Notes: a model not told the origin generated them from the letters alone. DNA of 34,979 nucleotides from Anaerolineae bacterium (GCA_017303655.1 JAFLCE010000043.1:1-34979); one strand, 5' to 3'. Shown: positions 1 to 8,638, counted from the first letter of the stretch. Made by a program: numbers and translations.

Positions 1-33
1 TATACCACCAAGACCTTAGGCATTGCTTTGCGA

Positions 34-39
34 TATACT
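34..39 (+). promoter_or_regulatory. Candidate -10 box of nadD (leaderless)
   Basis: TATACT lies 7 nt before the nadD ATG, and no Shine-Dalgarno sequence is present between them. A transcript would start at or next to the start codon. No convincing -35 element is visible in the few bases available upstream. Confidence 0.45.
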
Positions 40-46
40 ACACGCC

Positions 47-649
47 ATGCCCACTCGTATCGGATTATTTGGCGGCACCTTTGACCCGCCGCATATCGGA
101 CATCTCATCCTTGCCGGAGAAGCCGCAGCACAATGTCAACTCGACCGCCTCTATTGGGTGCTTACCCCAGACCCACCGCATAAACAGGATAACCCCATCA
201 CACCCTTGCCGCACCGTCTTGCCATGCTGCAGTCCATGATCTCGCATAACCCGGTCTTTGAACTTTCACGCCTCGAACTGGATCGTCCGGGTCCGCATTA
301 CACGGTGGATACGGTGCGCCTGCTTAAAGAACAACAACCGGATGCGGAAATTTATCTCTTGATCGGTGGTGATTCCCTGGCAGATTTACCCACCTGGCGC
401 TTCAGCGCGGACCTCGTAGCTGCGGTTTCCAAAATTGGCGTGATGCATCGCCCAAACGACTCTACCGACCTTGCCTTGCTTGAATCCAAACTGCCGGGGC
501 TAACGCAAAAGCTCCATTTTATTGAAGCGTTGCTTCAACCAGTTTCATCGCGTGAACTGCGTCGCCGCATCGCTGTCGGTGAAATGTATCGCTATTACTT
601 CACTCCCGATGTGTATGAGTACATCGAAGCCCAGAACCTTTATCGCTAG
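47..649 (+). CDS. nadD: Nicotinate-nucleotide adenylyltransferase NadD
   Basis: NadD transfers AMP from ATP to nicotinate mononucleotide, giving deamido-NAD, the step shared by de novo synthesis and nicotinate salvage. The 200-residue protein has the usual family length. It carries the nucleotidyltransferase motif GGTFDPPHIGH at residues 8-18 and the C-terminal SSRELRRRI, equivalent to the family's ISSTxIR nucleotide-binding motif. I chose the ATG at 47 because the family normally begins a few residues before IGLFGGTFDPPH; an in-frame start at 23 would add eight unconserved residues. The gene is followed after 30 nt by an MFS gene. It supplies the step after the nicotinate phosphoribosyltransferase encoded about 20 kb downstream. 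Confidence 0.95.
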   Translation: MPTRIGLFGGTFDPPHIGHLILAGEAAAQCQLDRLYWVLTPDPPHKQDNPITPLPHRLAMLQSMISHNPVFELSRLELDRPGPHYTVDTVRLLKEQQPDAEIYLLIGGDSLADLPTWRFSADLVAAVSKIGVMHRPNDSTDLALLESKLPGLTQKLHFIEALLQPVSSRELRRRIAVGEMYRYYFTPDVYEYIEAQNLYR

Positions 650-679
650 ATTACTCCCCAGCTTTTCAATATTCTTATC

Positions 680-1813
680 ATGCCAATCTTCTCAGACCCT
701 CTTTTTATTTCCATTGCCATCAGCCATTTTATGGTGGATACCTTCAACGCTAGCCGCCCCGTCTTGTTGACGTATTTCGGCTTGAGCGAATCACAGATCG
801 CCTTATTCTCCACAATCTACATTTGGGCATCTGCATTAACCCAACCCATCTTTGGCTGGATCTCAGACCGTACCGGTCCACGCTGGTTGGCAGCTGGTGG
901 CGTCTTGTGGATGACGGTTTTCTACACACTCGCACTGGCATTGCCCGGTTCACTTGGGCTGGGATGTCTCATCATCGCTGCTTTGGGGTCTTCTTCGTTT
1001 CATCCGGTAGGGGCTGTCCATGCCGCCCTGCGCGGACGTGACCTAATGAAGGGACGCGAAACCACCTCTACTTCTTTGTTCTTTATGACCGGGCAGTTGG
1101 GGCATTTTGTAGGACCCATCATCACTGGCTTGATTTTGACGGCTTTCAAAATACCCGGCATGTATATTCTGCCGCTTGTGTCCATTCCTGTTGGCATCTC
1201 GGTCATGCTGCAACTGCGCGATAATCGTCCGCACCCGAAACCTGCACAAACTACCAATGTTAACCGCGCCAAAGTCGGGCTGACCTTCATCCTCGTATTG
1301 GCAGTGGTGGCAACGTTGCAATCATGGGCGCAAGCGAATATGGTAAACCTCATCCCAAAATACATTAAAGATTTGGGTCAGGGTGCCACGATCTACGGCA
1401 GCATGGCAGGGTTATTCATGGGCGGGTCTGCATTAGGAAATTTGCTTGGTGGCTATTTGGGAGATCGATACCCGAAGCGCTTTGTCGCGGCTGGCGTGTT
1501 ATTGCTGGCAGCGATTCCGATCTATGTGACAAGTCTGGTGGGATGGTCAGGGTGGTTGTACCTGCTGGTTCCACTAGCGGGTGCATTCACCGGAGCCGTT
1601 CACAGCATCATGGTCGTGCTGGCCCAGCGCATCATTCCCGGTGGGATGGCGCTAGCTTCCGGTTTGATCCTTGGTTTTATTTTTTCTTCAGGGGCATTGG
1701 GGCTGTTATATACGGGGCATCTGGCAGAGCTATATGGCTTCCCCTTTGTCTTGACCCTGACCACTGGCATGGTGTTAGTGGCATCTCCACTGGCGTTGCT
1801 ATTAAAGGAATAA
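680..1813 (+). CDS. MFS transporter, fosmidomycin-resistance (Fsr)-like
   Basis: A 377-residue integral membrane protein with about 12 predicted helices. The segment SSFHPVGAVHAA around residue 110 and the following TSLFFMTGQLGHFVGP resemble the Fsr-type branch of the major facilitator superfamily, which exports fosmidomycin and other small molecules. The motif GWISDRTGPRW in the first cytoplasmic loop is the MFS motif A, and GGYLGDRYPKR is its repeat in the second half, as expected for a full two-bundle transporter. It starts 30 nt after nadD, with TATTCT just upstream and no Shine-Dalgarno. It ends in a bidirectional terminator. The substrate cannot be told from sequence. Confidence 0.85.
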   Translation: MPIFSDPLFISIAISHFMVDTFNASRPVLLTYFGLSESQIALFSTIYIWASALTQPIFGWISDRTGPRWLAAGGVLWMTVFYTLALALPGSLGLGCLIIAALGSSSFHPVGAVHAALRGRDLMKGRETTSTSLFFMTGQLGHFVGPIITGLILTAFKIPGMYILPLVSIPVGISVMLQLRDNRPHPKPAQTTNVNRAKVGLTFILVLAVVATLQSWAQANMVNLIPKYIKDLGQGATIYGSMAGLFMGGSALGNLLGGYLGDRYPKRFVAAGVLLLAAIPIYVTSLVGWSGWLYLLVPLAGAFTGAVHSIMVVLAQRIIPGGMALASGLILGFIFSSGALGLLYTGHLAELYGFPFVLTLTTGMVLVASPLALLLKE

Positions 1814-1854
1814 AAAAAGACCCTAAAGATTTTAATGTCTTTAGGGTCTTTTTT
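1812..1854. terminator. Bidirectional intrinsic terminator
   Basis: A perfect stem of AAAGACCCTAAAGA with its complement around an 8-nt loop, with A-runs on the left and T-runs on the right. It serves both the MFS gene (+) and the converging C45 hydrolase gene (-), whose stop codon at 1853-1855 lies in the tail of the hairpin. Confidence 0.9.
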
Positions 1855-2962
1855 ATGCATTCAATTTGAACGTGTGATACGAATTCTGACAGGGGTTGCC
1901 CCAAGCGATGTGCATTTCGCGAGCGGTCAGATCGATGATCAGAGCGCCAATGGTTTTCTCCCGGTCAAGCGGGTATTCACTGGTGATGTTATGATTGCAG
2001 ATCGAGTTGGGGGCATTGACATGGTCTTTTTGAATGGCTTGCAAACTTTCAAGAGTATGCTTCTCATTCTGGTGGATCAGCCGTGAAGCGCGGAAGTAAC
2101 GCACACGCGAAGAAAGCAATTCTTCGGGGTCTTTTTCAACCAGTTTCATTTGCGGGTCGAGATAATGATTGGTATGGACCATGTAACCGTCATGGGCATA
2201 CAAGATCTCGAACTTACGTGCCGAAACCTCCACCGAATACATTTCACCGCTTTCATGCACAAGCAAGTGGTTATAACCTGCCGCGCGATGGGGTACGAGC
2301 GTCCGCCCGATGGCGCCAGAGATCCGGCGTGAAGAAAGCACGGCGCGGGCAACCACGAGTCGGGGGATTCCGATGCGCGAATCAGCAGGATAAACGCTGT
2401 CAATCAGTTGGGCAATGCCATACGCATTGAAGCCTACATTCGGCAGGAGTCCGCCGTAGGTCATGGCGAGATAGGGCGGTTCTTTATCCGGCTTAGCAGA
2501 GATGATGAGGACATCCTCTTCATCTTCGGGGATCCAGTCTTCGTTGTGCGCTACGAGCACGTGACCTTTGGTAGTGCGCTCATCATTGAGCGACATGCTG
2601 GTGCAGCGCGTGAGGTGTAAAGCGTCGCCAGTGACGGCTTCCATCGCGTTCAAGACCATGATGTCATCCAAAGATAAATTCGCGCCTTCAGCAATGCCGC
2701 GCAGCTCATCAACATATTGTGGGTAACGTTCTTCGGCAAAGGGCAGGTATTTGCGTGCCTGAATCTTTGCGCCATCCCAAGTAAGTTCGAGTGTGCTATA
2801 AGCGGCATTGATCAGAACGCGGGCATTTTCCACGCTGTGTTGAATTTTTAGGCGGGCAGCTTCACCGATCTGTCTACCCATTTCATGGTGTGAACCGGAG
2901 ACTTCGATCAGTTGAGGAATGTTTGAATGGATGGGGGTGTTGGGAATTTCGTGCTTGAACAT
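1853..2962 (-). CDS. C45-family Ntn hydrolase (acyl-CoA:6-APA acyltransferase-like)
   Basis: A 369-residue protein of the family that includes penicillium isopenicillin-N acyltransferase. In these enzymes an internal cysteine becomes the N-terminal nucleophile after self-cleavage. Here the cysteine is C120 in the run LTRCTSMSL, followed by GHVLVAHNEDW at about 133-143, the conserved core after the nucleophile. The leading part (GSHHEMGRQIGE, 23-34) is also typical. The residue before the cysteine is Arg rather than the Gly of the fungal enzyme. Bacterial members are poorly characterised, and their role may be hydrolysis of acyl-amino or peptide amide bonds. The start has a strong GGAGGA four bases upstream. 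The gene stands alone between two terminators. Confidence 0.85.
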   Translation of the reverse strand: MFKHEIPNTPIHSNIPQLIEVSGSHHEMGRQIGEAARLKIQHSVENARVLINAAYSTLELTWDGAKIQARKYLPFAEERYPQYVDELRGIAEGANLSLDDIMVLNAMEAVTGDALHLTRCTSMSLNDERTTKGHVLVAHNEDWIPEDEEDVLIISAKPDKEPPYLAMTYGGLLPNVGFNAYGIAQLIDSVYPADSRIGIPRLVVARAVLSSRRISGAIGRTLVPHRAAGYNHLLVHESGEMYSVEVSARKFEILYAHDGYMVHTNHYLDPQMKLVEKDPEELLSSRVRYFRASRLIHQNEKHTLESLQAIQKDHVNAPNSICNHNITSEYPLDREKTIGALIIDLTAREMHIAWGNPCQNSYHTFKLNA

Positions 2963-2971
2963 GAGTCCTCC

Positions 2972-3005
2972 AAAAGAAAACCGCCTCGGGATTTCCCCGA
3001 GGCGG
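2972..3005 (-). terminator. Intrinsic terminator of the sigma/anti-sigma/bactofilin operon
   Basis: On the minus strand a 10-bp stem CCGCCTCGGG with complement (2981-2990 / 2996-3005) is followed by TTTTCTTTT. It lies between the stop of the bactofilin-like gene and the ribosome-binding site of the C45 gene. Confidence 0.85.
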
Positions 3006-3043
3006 GCGGATTATATCATGGGCATTTTCGAGGCTGATTTTTT

Positions 3044-4066
3044 TTATTCGGTCTCGGTCGAAACAACAGCAGGTATATAACCGGGCGGGTTACGAGTGCC
3101 GAACCAGGTCATGAACACTGCCCCGGTGGCGATAAGGGATACTAGGAAAGATGGTAGCCAGCCCACACATGGGACGAAGTTCATCAGGTTGAGAATCAAC
3201 ATTAAGAAGAAAGTCCCAAAGCCATCCGCGAGGACGGGCGCCCAGGTCTGGTTAATGGAGCGGGTAAAGCGAACTCCAACTTCATGACCCAGTGAGATCA
3301 CACCGAACAGCCATGCCAGCCCGGCGAGCAGGAAGGTAATCGCTGCAACCGGGATCAAGATAATGGTAATCGACATAACAACAATGGCGATGGGAATCAC
3401 GATAGCAGCCAGCAAGCCAAAGGAACCGGCAGTGAATGCCTGACGTGTCATTACATCTCCCACTCGTTCCATTTGAGGTTGAAGGAAGAGCGCTGCCACC
3501 ATGCTGATGCCAGCAACAATGAACGCACGGAAGATCGCCCAGGTTAGCTCAGCAATGGGGTTGAAATCCACCTGAATATCTCGCGTGGTGGGAATTTCGG
3601 GAGTCTCTGGAGTGACCGGTTCATTATTTGTGATCTCGCCAGAAACTTCAGCGCCGGGAGTTTGATTCACTTGTCCGCCGAAGGTGGCGATGCCGCCATC
3701 GACAAAGGCGGTTTCAGTTAGATTTGCCTGACCACCGAAGATGACCACATCCCCTGAGATCGTTCCGGCGATTTGTAAGTTTCCGCCAAAGACTGCAATG
3801 TCACCGTTCAGATCAGCCGTGTCTTCGATTAAGAAATTGCCGCCAAATATGACGACCGAACCGTTAACCTCTGCCTCTTCTTCGATGGTGATGTTTCCGC
3901 CAAAGACGGCGATATTCCCATTGAGGGTGTCTCCGGCTTTGAGTGTGTAACTCTGCCCAAACAGCACAACATCCCCGCCCGAGCTTTGAGCGTGGACCAT
4001 GCCTGTGGGTAACAGGAGCAGGACGAGTACGAGAATGAGGCGGGTAAATTTTGAATTCAATTTCAT
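3044..4066 (-). CDS. Secreted bactofilin-like membrane protein
   Basis: A 340-residue protein. It has a signal peptide (hydrophobic run at 9-22, AQ cleavage region near 27), then about six imperfect beta-helix-type repeats built around GxIxVFGGN and GDVVIFGG (about 30-150). A short Thr/Pro-rich linker and four predicted membrane helices (about 170-325) follow. The repeats resemble polymer-forming bactofilin domains, but here they follow a signal peptide and would lie outside the cell. It is the last gene of an operon with an ECF sigma factor and its anti-sigma, and its ATG overlaps the anti-sigma stop in ATGA, so it is likely translationally coupled. It may be a target or sensor of that envelope-stress switch; this is inference. 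Confidence 0.8.
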   Translation of the reverse strand: MKLNSKFTRLILVLVLLLLPTGMVHAQSSGGDVVLFGQSYTLKAGDTLNGNIAVFGGNITIEEEAEVNGSVVIFGGNFLIEDTADLNGDIAVFGGNLQIAGTISGDVVIFGGQANLTETAFVDGGIATFGGQVNQTPGAEVSGEITNNEPVTPETPEIPTTRDIQVDFNPIAELTWAIFRAFIVAGISMVAALFLQPQMERVGDVMTRQAFTAGSFGLLAAIVIPIAIVVMSITIILIPVAAITFLLAGLAWLFGVISLGHEVGVRFTRSINQTWAPVLADGFGTFFLMLILNLMNFVPCVGWLPSFLVSLIATGAVFMTWFGTRNPPGYIPAVVSTETE

Positions 4067-4593
4067 GCAGTGACTCTCATCGGTTTACGCACGAAGCGCC
4101 AAATGGAAACCATCCATAACAAACCCACACCAGCAACAAAGGATAGGAAAACCATCCATGCATAAGGGGGGACAAAATTCGGTAAAACGCGCGCAAGGAT
4201 TAAGAGCATTTCGCTAAAGGCGTGTAAAGACGTGACGGTGTAAAGCACGTAACTTCCGGCAGTAAAGAGCCATTGTAGGGGTGCGGCGGCAAATGCCATA
4301 AAGTAAGGTGCTGCCAGCCAACCAAACAACCCCAATCCAATGGTCACGAATAGGGTCATGCCCCAAAACAGGCGCCGCCGTTCAGCTGTTTTTTGTGCGG
4401 CAAGCCTGTTTTGAAAACGCAGGGCAAAGCCGGGTGCTGGCGCTGCTGTGCGTGTGCTGCGCAGTGCTAACCCTGTTTCTGCTAGGGCAGAACAGTTCCT
4501 GCATTCCCGTAGATGTGAATTGAGGTCACGCTTCTCGGCGGCTGTCAGGTGTTTATCATCCAACAGCCAGGTTTCAAAAGGCTGGTGATTCAT
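4063..4593 (-). CDS. Zinc-finger (zf-HC2) anti-sigma factor, membrane-bound
   Basis: A 176-residue protein. The N-terminal cytosolic domain has the anti-sigma zinc motif HLRECRNC (HxxxCxxC), and hydrophobic segments at about 75-100 and 105-165 anchor it in the membrane. It would hold the adjacent ECF sigma factor inactive until a signal releases it. I placed the start at 4593 because an AAGGAG lies just upstream and the zf-HC2 fold begins immediately; an in-frame open extension to 4668 lies inside the sigma gene and has no conserved residues. The start overlaps the end of the sigma gene by 20 nt. Confidence 0.85.
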   Translation of the reverse strand: MNHQPFETWLLDDKHLTAAEKRDLNSHLRECRNCSALAETGLALRSTRTAAPAPGFALRFQNRLAAQKTAERRRLFWGMTLFVTIGLGLFGWLAAPYFMAFAAAPLQWLFTAGSYVLYTVTSLHAFSEMLLILARVLPNFVPPYAWMVFLSFVAGVGLLWMVSIWRFVRKPMRVTA

Positions 4594-5182
4594 GATGTCT
4601 CCTTTCCATTTCGGCGTGCAGGTCGTCTTCTTGTTCGACCCACAAGCCAGCCAGTTCCTTGCGTGCACGGTGCAGGCGGCTTTTCACCGCGCTGACCGTC
4701 AGGTTTAAGGACTCGGCAATTTCCTTTTCTGAATAATCGTACCAATATCTCATAATGACCGCCGCACGGTCGGTGCTATCGAGGTCTTTCAGCATCGCTT
4801 GCACGCGTTCATTCGTCTGCCCGGTGATGGCTTCGTTCTCAGGGTTGGGAGAATCGACATCGGGTAGTTCCACCGAATTCCCTTCATCGTCTTCTGCATC
4901 CATCGAGAACATCGAGAATTTCCTGCGGCGCAGGCGGTCGATGCAGTAGTGCGCTGCAATGGAGAGCAGCCAAGTCGCGAAGGGACGTTTTTGGTCGTAG
5001 CGGGGCAGGTGTTGATAGACGCGCATAAAAGTCTCCTGCGCGGCATCTTCTGCCAACTCGGGCTCGCCCAACATGCGATAACACAGGTTGAAAACGGGGG
5101 TTTGATAGGTTTCTACGAGTTTTGTAAACGCCTCGTCATCGCCTTGTTGCGCCTGGGCGACCCAGACTTTTTCTTCGTTCAC
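4574..5182 (-). CDS. ECF-family RNA polymerase sigma factor
   Basis: A 202-residue sigma-70 family protein of group 4. Region 2 is at about 14-85, with the core-binding stretch AEDAAQETFMRVYQHL and the -10 recognition segment RPFATWLLSIAAHYCIDRLRRR. Region 4 is at about 135-185, with the helix-turn-helix SEKEIAESLNLTVSAVKSRL. It starts with GTG at 5182, preceded by GAGGAGAA at a good distance; no ATG fits. It leads an overlapping operon with its anti-sigma and a bactofilin-like protein. A candidate ECF-type promoter directly upstream suggests self-activation. Confidence 0.95.
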   Translation of the reverse strand: MNEEKVWVAQAQQGDDEAFTKLVETYQTPVFNLCYRMLGEPELAEDAAQETFMRVYQHLPRYDQKRPFATWLLSIAAHYCIDRLRRRKFSMFSMDAEDDEGNSVELPDVDSPNPENEAITGQTNERVQAMLKDLDSTDRAAVIMRYWYDYSEKEIAESLNLTVSAVKSRLHRARKELAGLWVEQEDDLHAEMERRHHESPAF

Positions 5183-5213
5183 GTTTCTCCTCGATAAGGC
5201 TTTCTACCTTCTC

Positions 5214-5240
5214 TACGCATTCAAATGAGGAAAAGTTTCA
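5214..5240 (-). promoter_or_regulatory. Candidate ECF-type autoregulatory promoter
   Basis: On the minus strand TGAAAC (5240-5235) is followed after 17 nt by CGTA (5217-5214), about 30 nt before the sigma GTG start. This resembles the sigma-W-like pattern TGAAAC-N16-CGTA, with one extra base of spacing. It is a plausible site for the sigma factor to activate its own operon, but it rests on one site only. Confidence 0.4.
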
Positions 5241-5369
5241 TAAATTTGTCTGAACAAATTCAGATGCCGAATGCAAAGCACCTAACTCTTTGGCTTCAAA
5301 CCAGCCTAGTATCAGGATACATCAAGCATCTATACAATACACTATCCAGCTGACTAGTTTCAAGCCTAC

Positions 5370-6548
5370 CTAATGACTATGACTGTGCCCGCTTCCTTCG
5401 GGACCGAGAACCTGTTCCCACGCCCCGAGCCTTTCTGCCCTTTGAGCGAAAAAGATGGCGATCAGGGTCGTGATCGGCACTGCCGCGATCAGCCCAAGTG
5501 AGCCGACCAAGGTTCGCACGATCTCTTCAGCGATAAACGAAAAGTTGACAATATAGCCATAATCCCCCTGTCCGAGTGAGAACATTAACATCATGGGCAG
5601 CGAGGCTCCAGCGTAGGCTAAGACCAACGTGTTGACAGTCGCAGCTACATGGTCCTGACCGATGCGCATGGCAGCCCGATAGAGACCACCAACCCCAAGG
5701 CTTGGATTCGCATGATGAAGTTCAAAAACTGCCGAGGCTTGAGTCGTCACGAGATCATCCAACACGCCGAGCGCGCCGATGATCAAACCACCTAGAAACA
5801 AGCCGCGCAGGTTGATGGGCGTTTCGCTGAGCTGCATCAGGAACATCACGTTCTCATCGCCAGAGCCGTTCAGTTTGGCAAAGACCACGAACAGCCCTGC
5901 CAACGCGCCCGTGATGAGCAATACGAACACCATACTGATGACTGCTGCATGGGTTTTAAGAGTCCAGCCGTAAGTGAGATACAAACTGACGCCGAGTAGC
6001 ATGATCGAGCCAACAATGCTGACCGAGAGCGGATCATCCCCTGCCAAAATGTGCGGAATAATATAGCCGATGATGATATACAAACTGAATGCCATGCTCA
6101 GCATCGCACGGATGCCCTTCCACTGGCTGATCAATATAATGGCAATTGCAAAGATCAACGTCAACCATAGAATGGGCGTGGTACGCACATAATCTACAAA
6201 ATAGGCGTTGATGACATTATCAGGCGTCTTTGAGATCGTAACGATAATCTTGTCTCCTGGCTTAAGCAGGTAATCATCCGAGCGGACCTGACGTTTGCCG
6301 TAATCGATCTCCATGGGGATGCCCGCATATTCCCCTTCTAACAGAGTCACACGCGCGATCTGATACTGTTGAGTGAAACCGCCCAGATCCACTTCACCTG
6401 CTTCAATGATTTGTATCACCTCGGCTTTGACGGTATCCGCGCCGAAGGTGGCAAAGCCATCACCGGGGAGTTGAGCCGGGTCGAGTAAGGTGTAAATTGT
6501 CACCCCAATCAATAGCAGAATAGGAAAGAGCCATGACGTTTTTTTCAT
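5370..6548 (-). CDS. YibE/F family membrane protein
   Basis: A 392-residue protein matching the YibE/F family. It has one N-terminal membrane helix (about 5-22), an extracytoplasmic domain with a beta-rich character (about 30-125, containing LLKPGDKIIVTISKTPDN), then about seven membrane helices including GGLIIGALGVLDDLVTTQAS, a conserved family stretch. It ends in a His-rich tail (GHSHSH). The family function is not established. It is a single gene transcribed from its own promoter: TATAAT lies 7 nt before the ATG and there is no Shine-Dalgarno. Confidence 0.85.
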   Translation of the reverse strand: MKKTSWLFPILLLIGVTIYTLLDPAQLPGDGFATFGADTVKAEVIQIIEAGEVDLGGFTQQYQIARVTLLEGEYAGIPMEIDYGKRQVRSDDYLLKPGDKIIVTISKTPDNVINAYFVDYVRTTPILWLTLIFAIAIILISQWKGIRAMLSMAFSLYIIIGYIIPHILAGDDPLSVSIVGSIMLLGVSLYLTYGWTLKTHAAVISMVFVLLITGALAGLFVVFAKLNGSGDENVMFLMQLSETPINLRGLFLGGLIIGALGVLDDLVTTQASAVFELHHANPSLGVGGLYRAAMRIGQDHVAATVNTLVLAYAGASLPMMLMFSLGQGDYGYIVNFSFIAEEIVRTLVGSLGLIAAVPITTLIAIFFAQRAERLGAWEQVLGPEGSGHSHSH

Positions 6549-6555
6549 GGCTCTG

Positions 6556-6561
6556 ATTATA
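6556..6561 (-). promoter_or_regulatory. -10 box of the yibE/F gene (leaderless)
   Basis: A consensus TATAAT on the minus strand lies 7 nt upstream of the ATG, which leaves no room for a ribosome-binding site. It implies a leaderless transcript. Confidence 0.55.
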
Positions 6562-6613
6562 AACGGATGGTGATTAGGAAATTAGCTGGTGTTAGTTGTA
6601 ATTCATATTCTAT

Positions 6614-7798
6614 TCACTCGCTCGGTCGCGGTGAGACGATTGCCCATAGTGCCAACTCCACATAGGCTTCTGCAAACTCCGGCTGGAAGGTTCCCTGCGC
6701 GCGTGGAGGGTAATATTGGAAACCCGCTGGGTTCGAAGCAATCTGCCCTCTACAGTCTATTATAGGTGTGCCAATGTGCGCGGCTTTGTCAATGTTATCG
6801 ATGACGGTCCACTCGCGCACGCCATCCACTGCAAAGCCGTACTGCATATTATCTCCGCGCAGAATGTTGCCAGAGACTGTACCTCCATAGAGCGTGTCCT
6901 TGGTCGTACTTTCTGGCAAACAACCCCATACACGGGTTCCCATGCCCAGTCCGATGCGGATCACCGCACCGTTGGATTCGATGATATTGTTTCGCACGAT
7001 GGTGTCGGTATAGTTACCATCGTAAGGGGCATAATCGACCATATTGATGCCTCCCAGCAAGGTACGCGTTTCAGCGCGGATGGTATTCCCTTCAATGACG
7101 GAGCCCGGCGCACCAAAAATGACGATTCCGCCATCAGTGGCATCCACGATCAGATTATTCCGAATGGTGGTATTGGTACATGCCAGTGAGATTCCATCTG
7201 CCCAAGTCTCGTTGCTACTTCCAACCGAACTGATTTCGTTGTTCTCCACGAGTGCGTCACTGCATGACGGCGCGGGGGAGGGATGTCCTTGAATGAGATG
7301 AATTGCAGACCAGCTGCGCGGTTCTATGATCTTATTAAAGCGAATCACTTGTCCGCTGGAAGAGCCGCCTGCGTAGATTAGCGCATCGCCACTGCGGTGA
7401 CCGAGTTCTGGTCGGTTTCCATCCACGGTGACATGGCTGAGTGTGGCATTGTTGAAATCCCGCATGATGACGGCTGTGGAAACATCTTGGGCGACGATCC
7501 GCAACGTGGCGCGGCTATCATCCGTTGGTAAGCCTAGTGTATAAACCTGCTGTCCTTCTGCATTGAATATAACTGGACCAGTCAATTCGAATACTGCACC
7601 TGGGCAAAGAATGGCAACGGCTCCAACGCCTTTCAATTTGGCATTGATGGTGTTTTGGTCTCCTGATTCGATACAGTCAGTGCGGGGAGTCGGAATGGCT
7701 GTTTTGGTTGGCGGGGCAGGTGGGGTAGGCGGGGTCGCTTGTGGCGCGCAAGCCGTGAGAAGAAACACGAACAGTAATAAAAAATGAACAGATTTCAT
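6614..7798 (-). CDS. Right-handed parallel beta-helix lipoprotein
   Basis: A 394-residue protein. It begins with a lipoprotein signal ending in LLTAC, followed by a Pro/Thr-rich linker (about 18-40). The rest is a parallel beta-helix of the NosD/pectate-lyase type, recognised by repeated N-rich turns such as NNATLSHVTVDGN, NTTIRNNLIVDATDGGIVI and SVIEGNTIRA. Such proteins often bind or cut polysaccharides at the cell surface. No catalytic residues can be assigned, so the substrate is unknown. It has a GGAG Shine-Dalgarno and sits 81 nt downstream of the zinc-ribbon gene, with a large palindrome between them. Confidence 0.75.
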   Translation of the reverse strand: MKSVHFLLLFVFLLTACAPQATPPTPPAPPTKTAIPTPRTDCIESGDQNTINAKLKGVGAVAILCPGAVFELTGPVIFNAEGQQVYTLGLPTDDSRATLRIVAQDVSTAVIMRDFNNATLSHVTVDGNRPELGHRSGDALIYAGGSSSGQVIRFNKIIEPRSWSAIHLIQGHPSPAPSCSDALVENNEISSVGSSNETWADGISLACTNTTIRNNLIVDATDGGIVIFGAPGSVIEGNTIRAETRTLLGGINMVDYAPYDGNYTDTIVRNNIIESNGAVIRIGLGMGTRVWGCLPESTTKDTLYGGTVSGNILRGDNMQYGFAVDGVREWTVIDNIDKAAHIGTPIIDCRGQIASNPAGFQYYPPRAQGTFQPEFAEAYVELALWAIVSPRPSE

Positions 7799-7820
7799 TT
7801 TTAAACTCCATGTCTGAACA

Positions 7821-7874
7821 GGTATAAAATGCGTGACACATAATTTGTAAATTACATGTCACGCATTTTATACC
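7821..7874. repeat. Perfect 18-bp inverted repeat
   Basis: GGTATAAAATGCGTGACA (7821-7838) is repeated as its exact complement at 7857-7874, around an 18-nt AT-rich loop. It fills the gap between two minus-strand genes. No T-run follows the stem on either strand, so it is not a simple terminator. Confidence 0.85.
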
Positions 7875-7879
7875 GTCTA

Positions 7880-8638
7880 TCACTTTCCGTCATCCGGCTT
7901 TGGTATTTGCGACTCTTCGATCAGTTCTTTTGGTGTCGCTGCGCCGCAGCTGGGGCAAACATAATTAAAGTCCACTGGCACATATGACCTGGCGCAGAAG
8001 GGACATGTTACAGGCATGGGTTCTTTCGGGACTTCCTTAATGACTTCTTTCGTTACCTCGCGGGTTTCCACACGCGTTCTGCCACCCAGCCCGCCAATGA
8101 TGACAGGACCGGAGTTGTAATGTCCACCGCCAGAGGATGAGTCATTCTTGGATAATCCGCCTGCCAACGCGCCGCCAAATAAACTCTCGGCTGTGTTGCT
8201 TTTGGATGAGCCGGATTTTGAACGCGAAGAAGATTTGTTGGATGAACTCGACCCGCCGCCTTTTGAATTGGTAAGGACGACAAACAGAACCGCAACGATC
8301 ACCACTGCCGCCAAGGTGACGAACACAATGATGGCGGTTAAGCGCAGTGCGCGTGGAATGTTATACAGTTCATAGCCATAGCTAAAGAGGAAAACCCCGC
8401 CTACATAAAAAGGCGAGAGGATGCCCATCAACACCAGACCCAGGTTTTGGCTGAGAGATTCTTCGATAAAGGTCTGGTAGCCGATGAAGATGATCAACGC
8501 CAGCACCGCCAGCGCGATCAAACCGCCAGGGACGAGGATATGTAAAGGCTTGCCCGGCTTTTCATCATCGTGGTCATAATCCACCACTTCATGGGTCTTT
8601 GCACGGACTTGTCTTACTTTATATTCGGATGTTGCCAT
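7880..8638 (-). CDS. Membrane protein with C-terminal zinc ribbon
   Basis: A 252-residue protein I do not recognise as a named family. Visible parts: a charged N-terminal 30 residues, three hydrophobic segments (about 32-52, 66-88, 97-122), a long Ser/Gly/Asn-rich low-complexity linker (about 126-175), and a short charged repeat (TREVTKEVIKEVPKE, about 188-202). A zinc ribbon with two CxxC knuckles (CPFC, CPSC) is near 211-233. The ribbon and linker are probably cytoplasmic. It has a good AAGGAG start signal and lies 31 nt after the substrate-binding protein gene, so it may be co-transcribed with it. The function is unknown. Confidence 0.7.
   Translation of the reverse strand: MATSEYKVRQVRAKTHEVVDYDHDDEKPGKPLHILVPGGLIALAVLALIIFIGYQTFIEESLSQNLGLVLMGILSPFYVGGVFLFSYGYELYNIPRALRLTAIIVFVTLAAVVIVAVLFVVLTNSKGGGSSSSNKSSSRSKSGSSKSNTAESLFGGALAGGLSKNDSSSGGGHYNSGPVIIGGLGGRTRVETREVTKEVIKEVPKEPMPVTCPFCARSYVPVDFNYVCPSCGAATPKELIEESQIPKPDDGK

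Noticed and set aside
6716-7189. Open frame of 157 codons opposite the beta-helix lipoprotein
   Set aside because: Its product is a shadow of the N-rich repeats on the other strand, with no ribosome-binding site.
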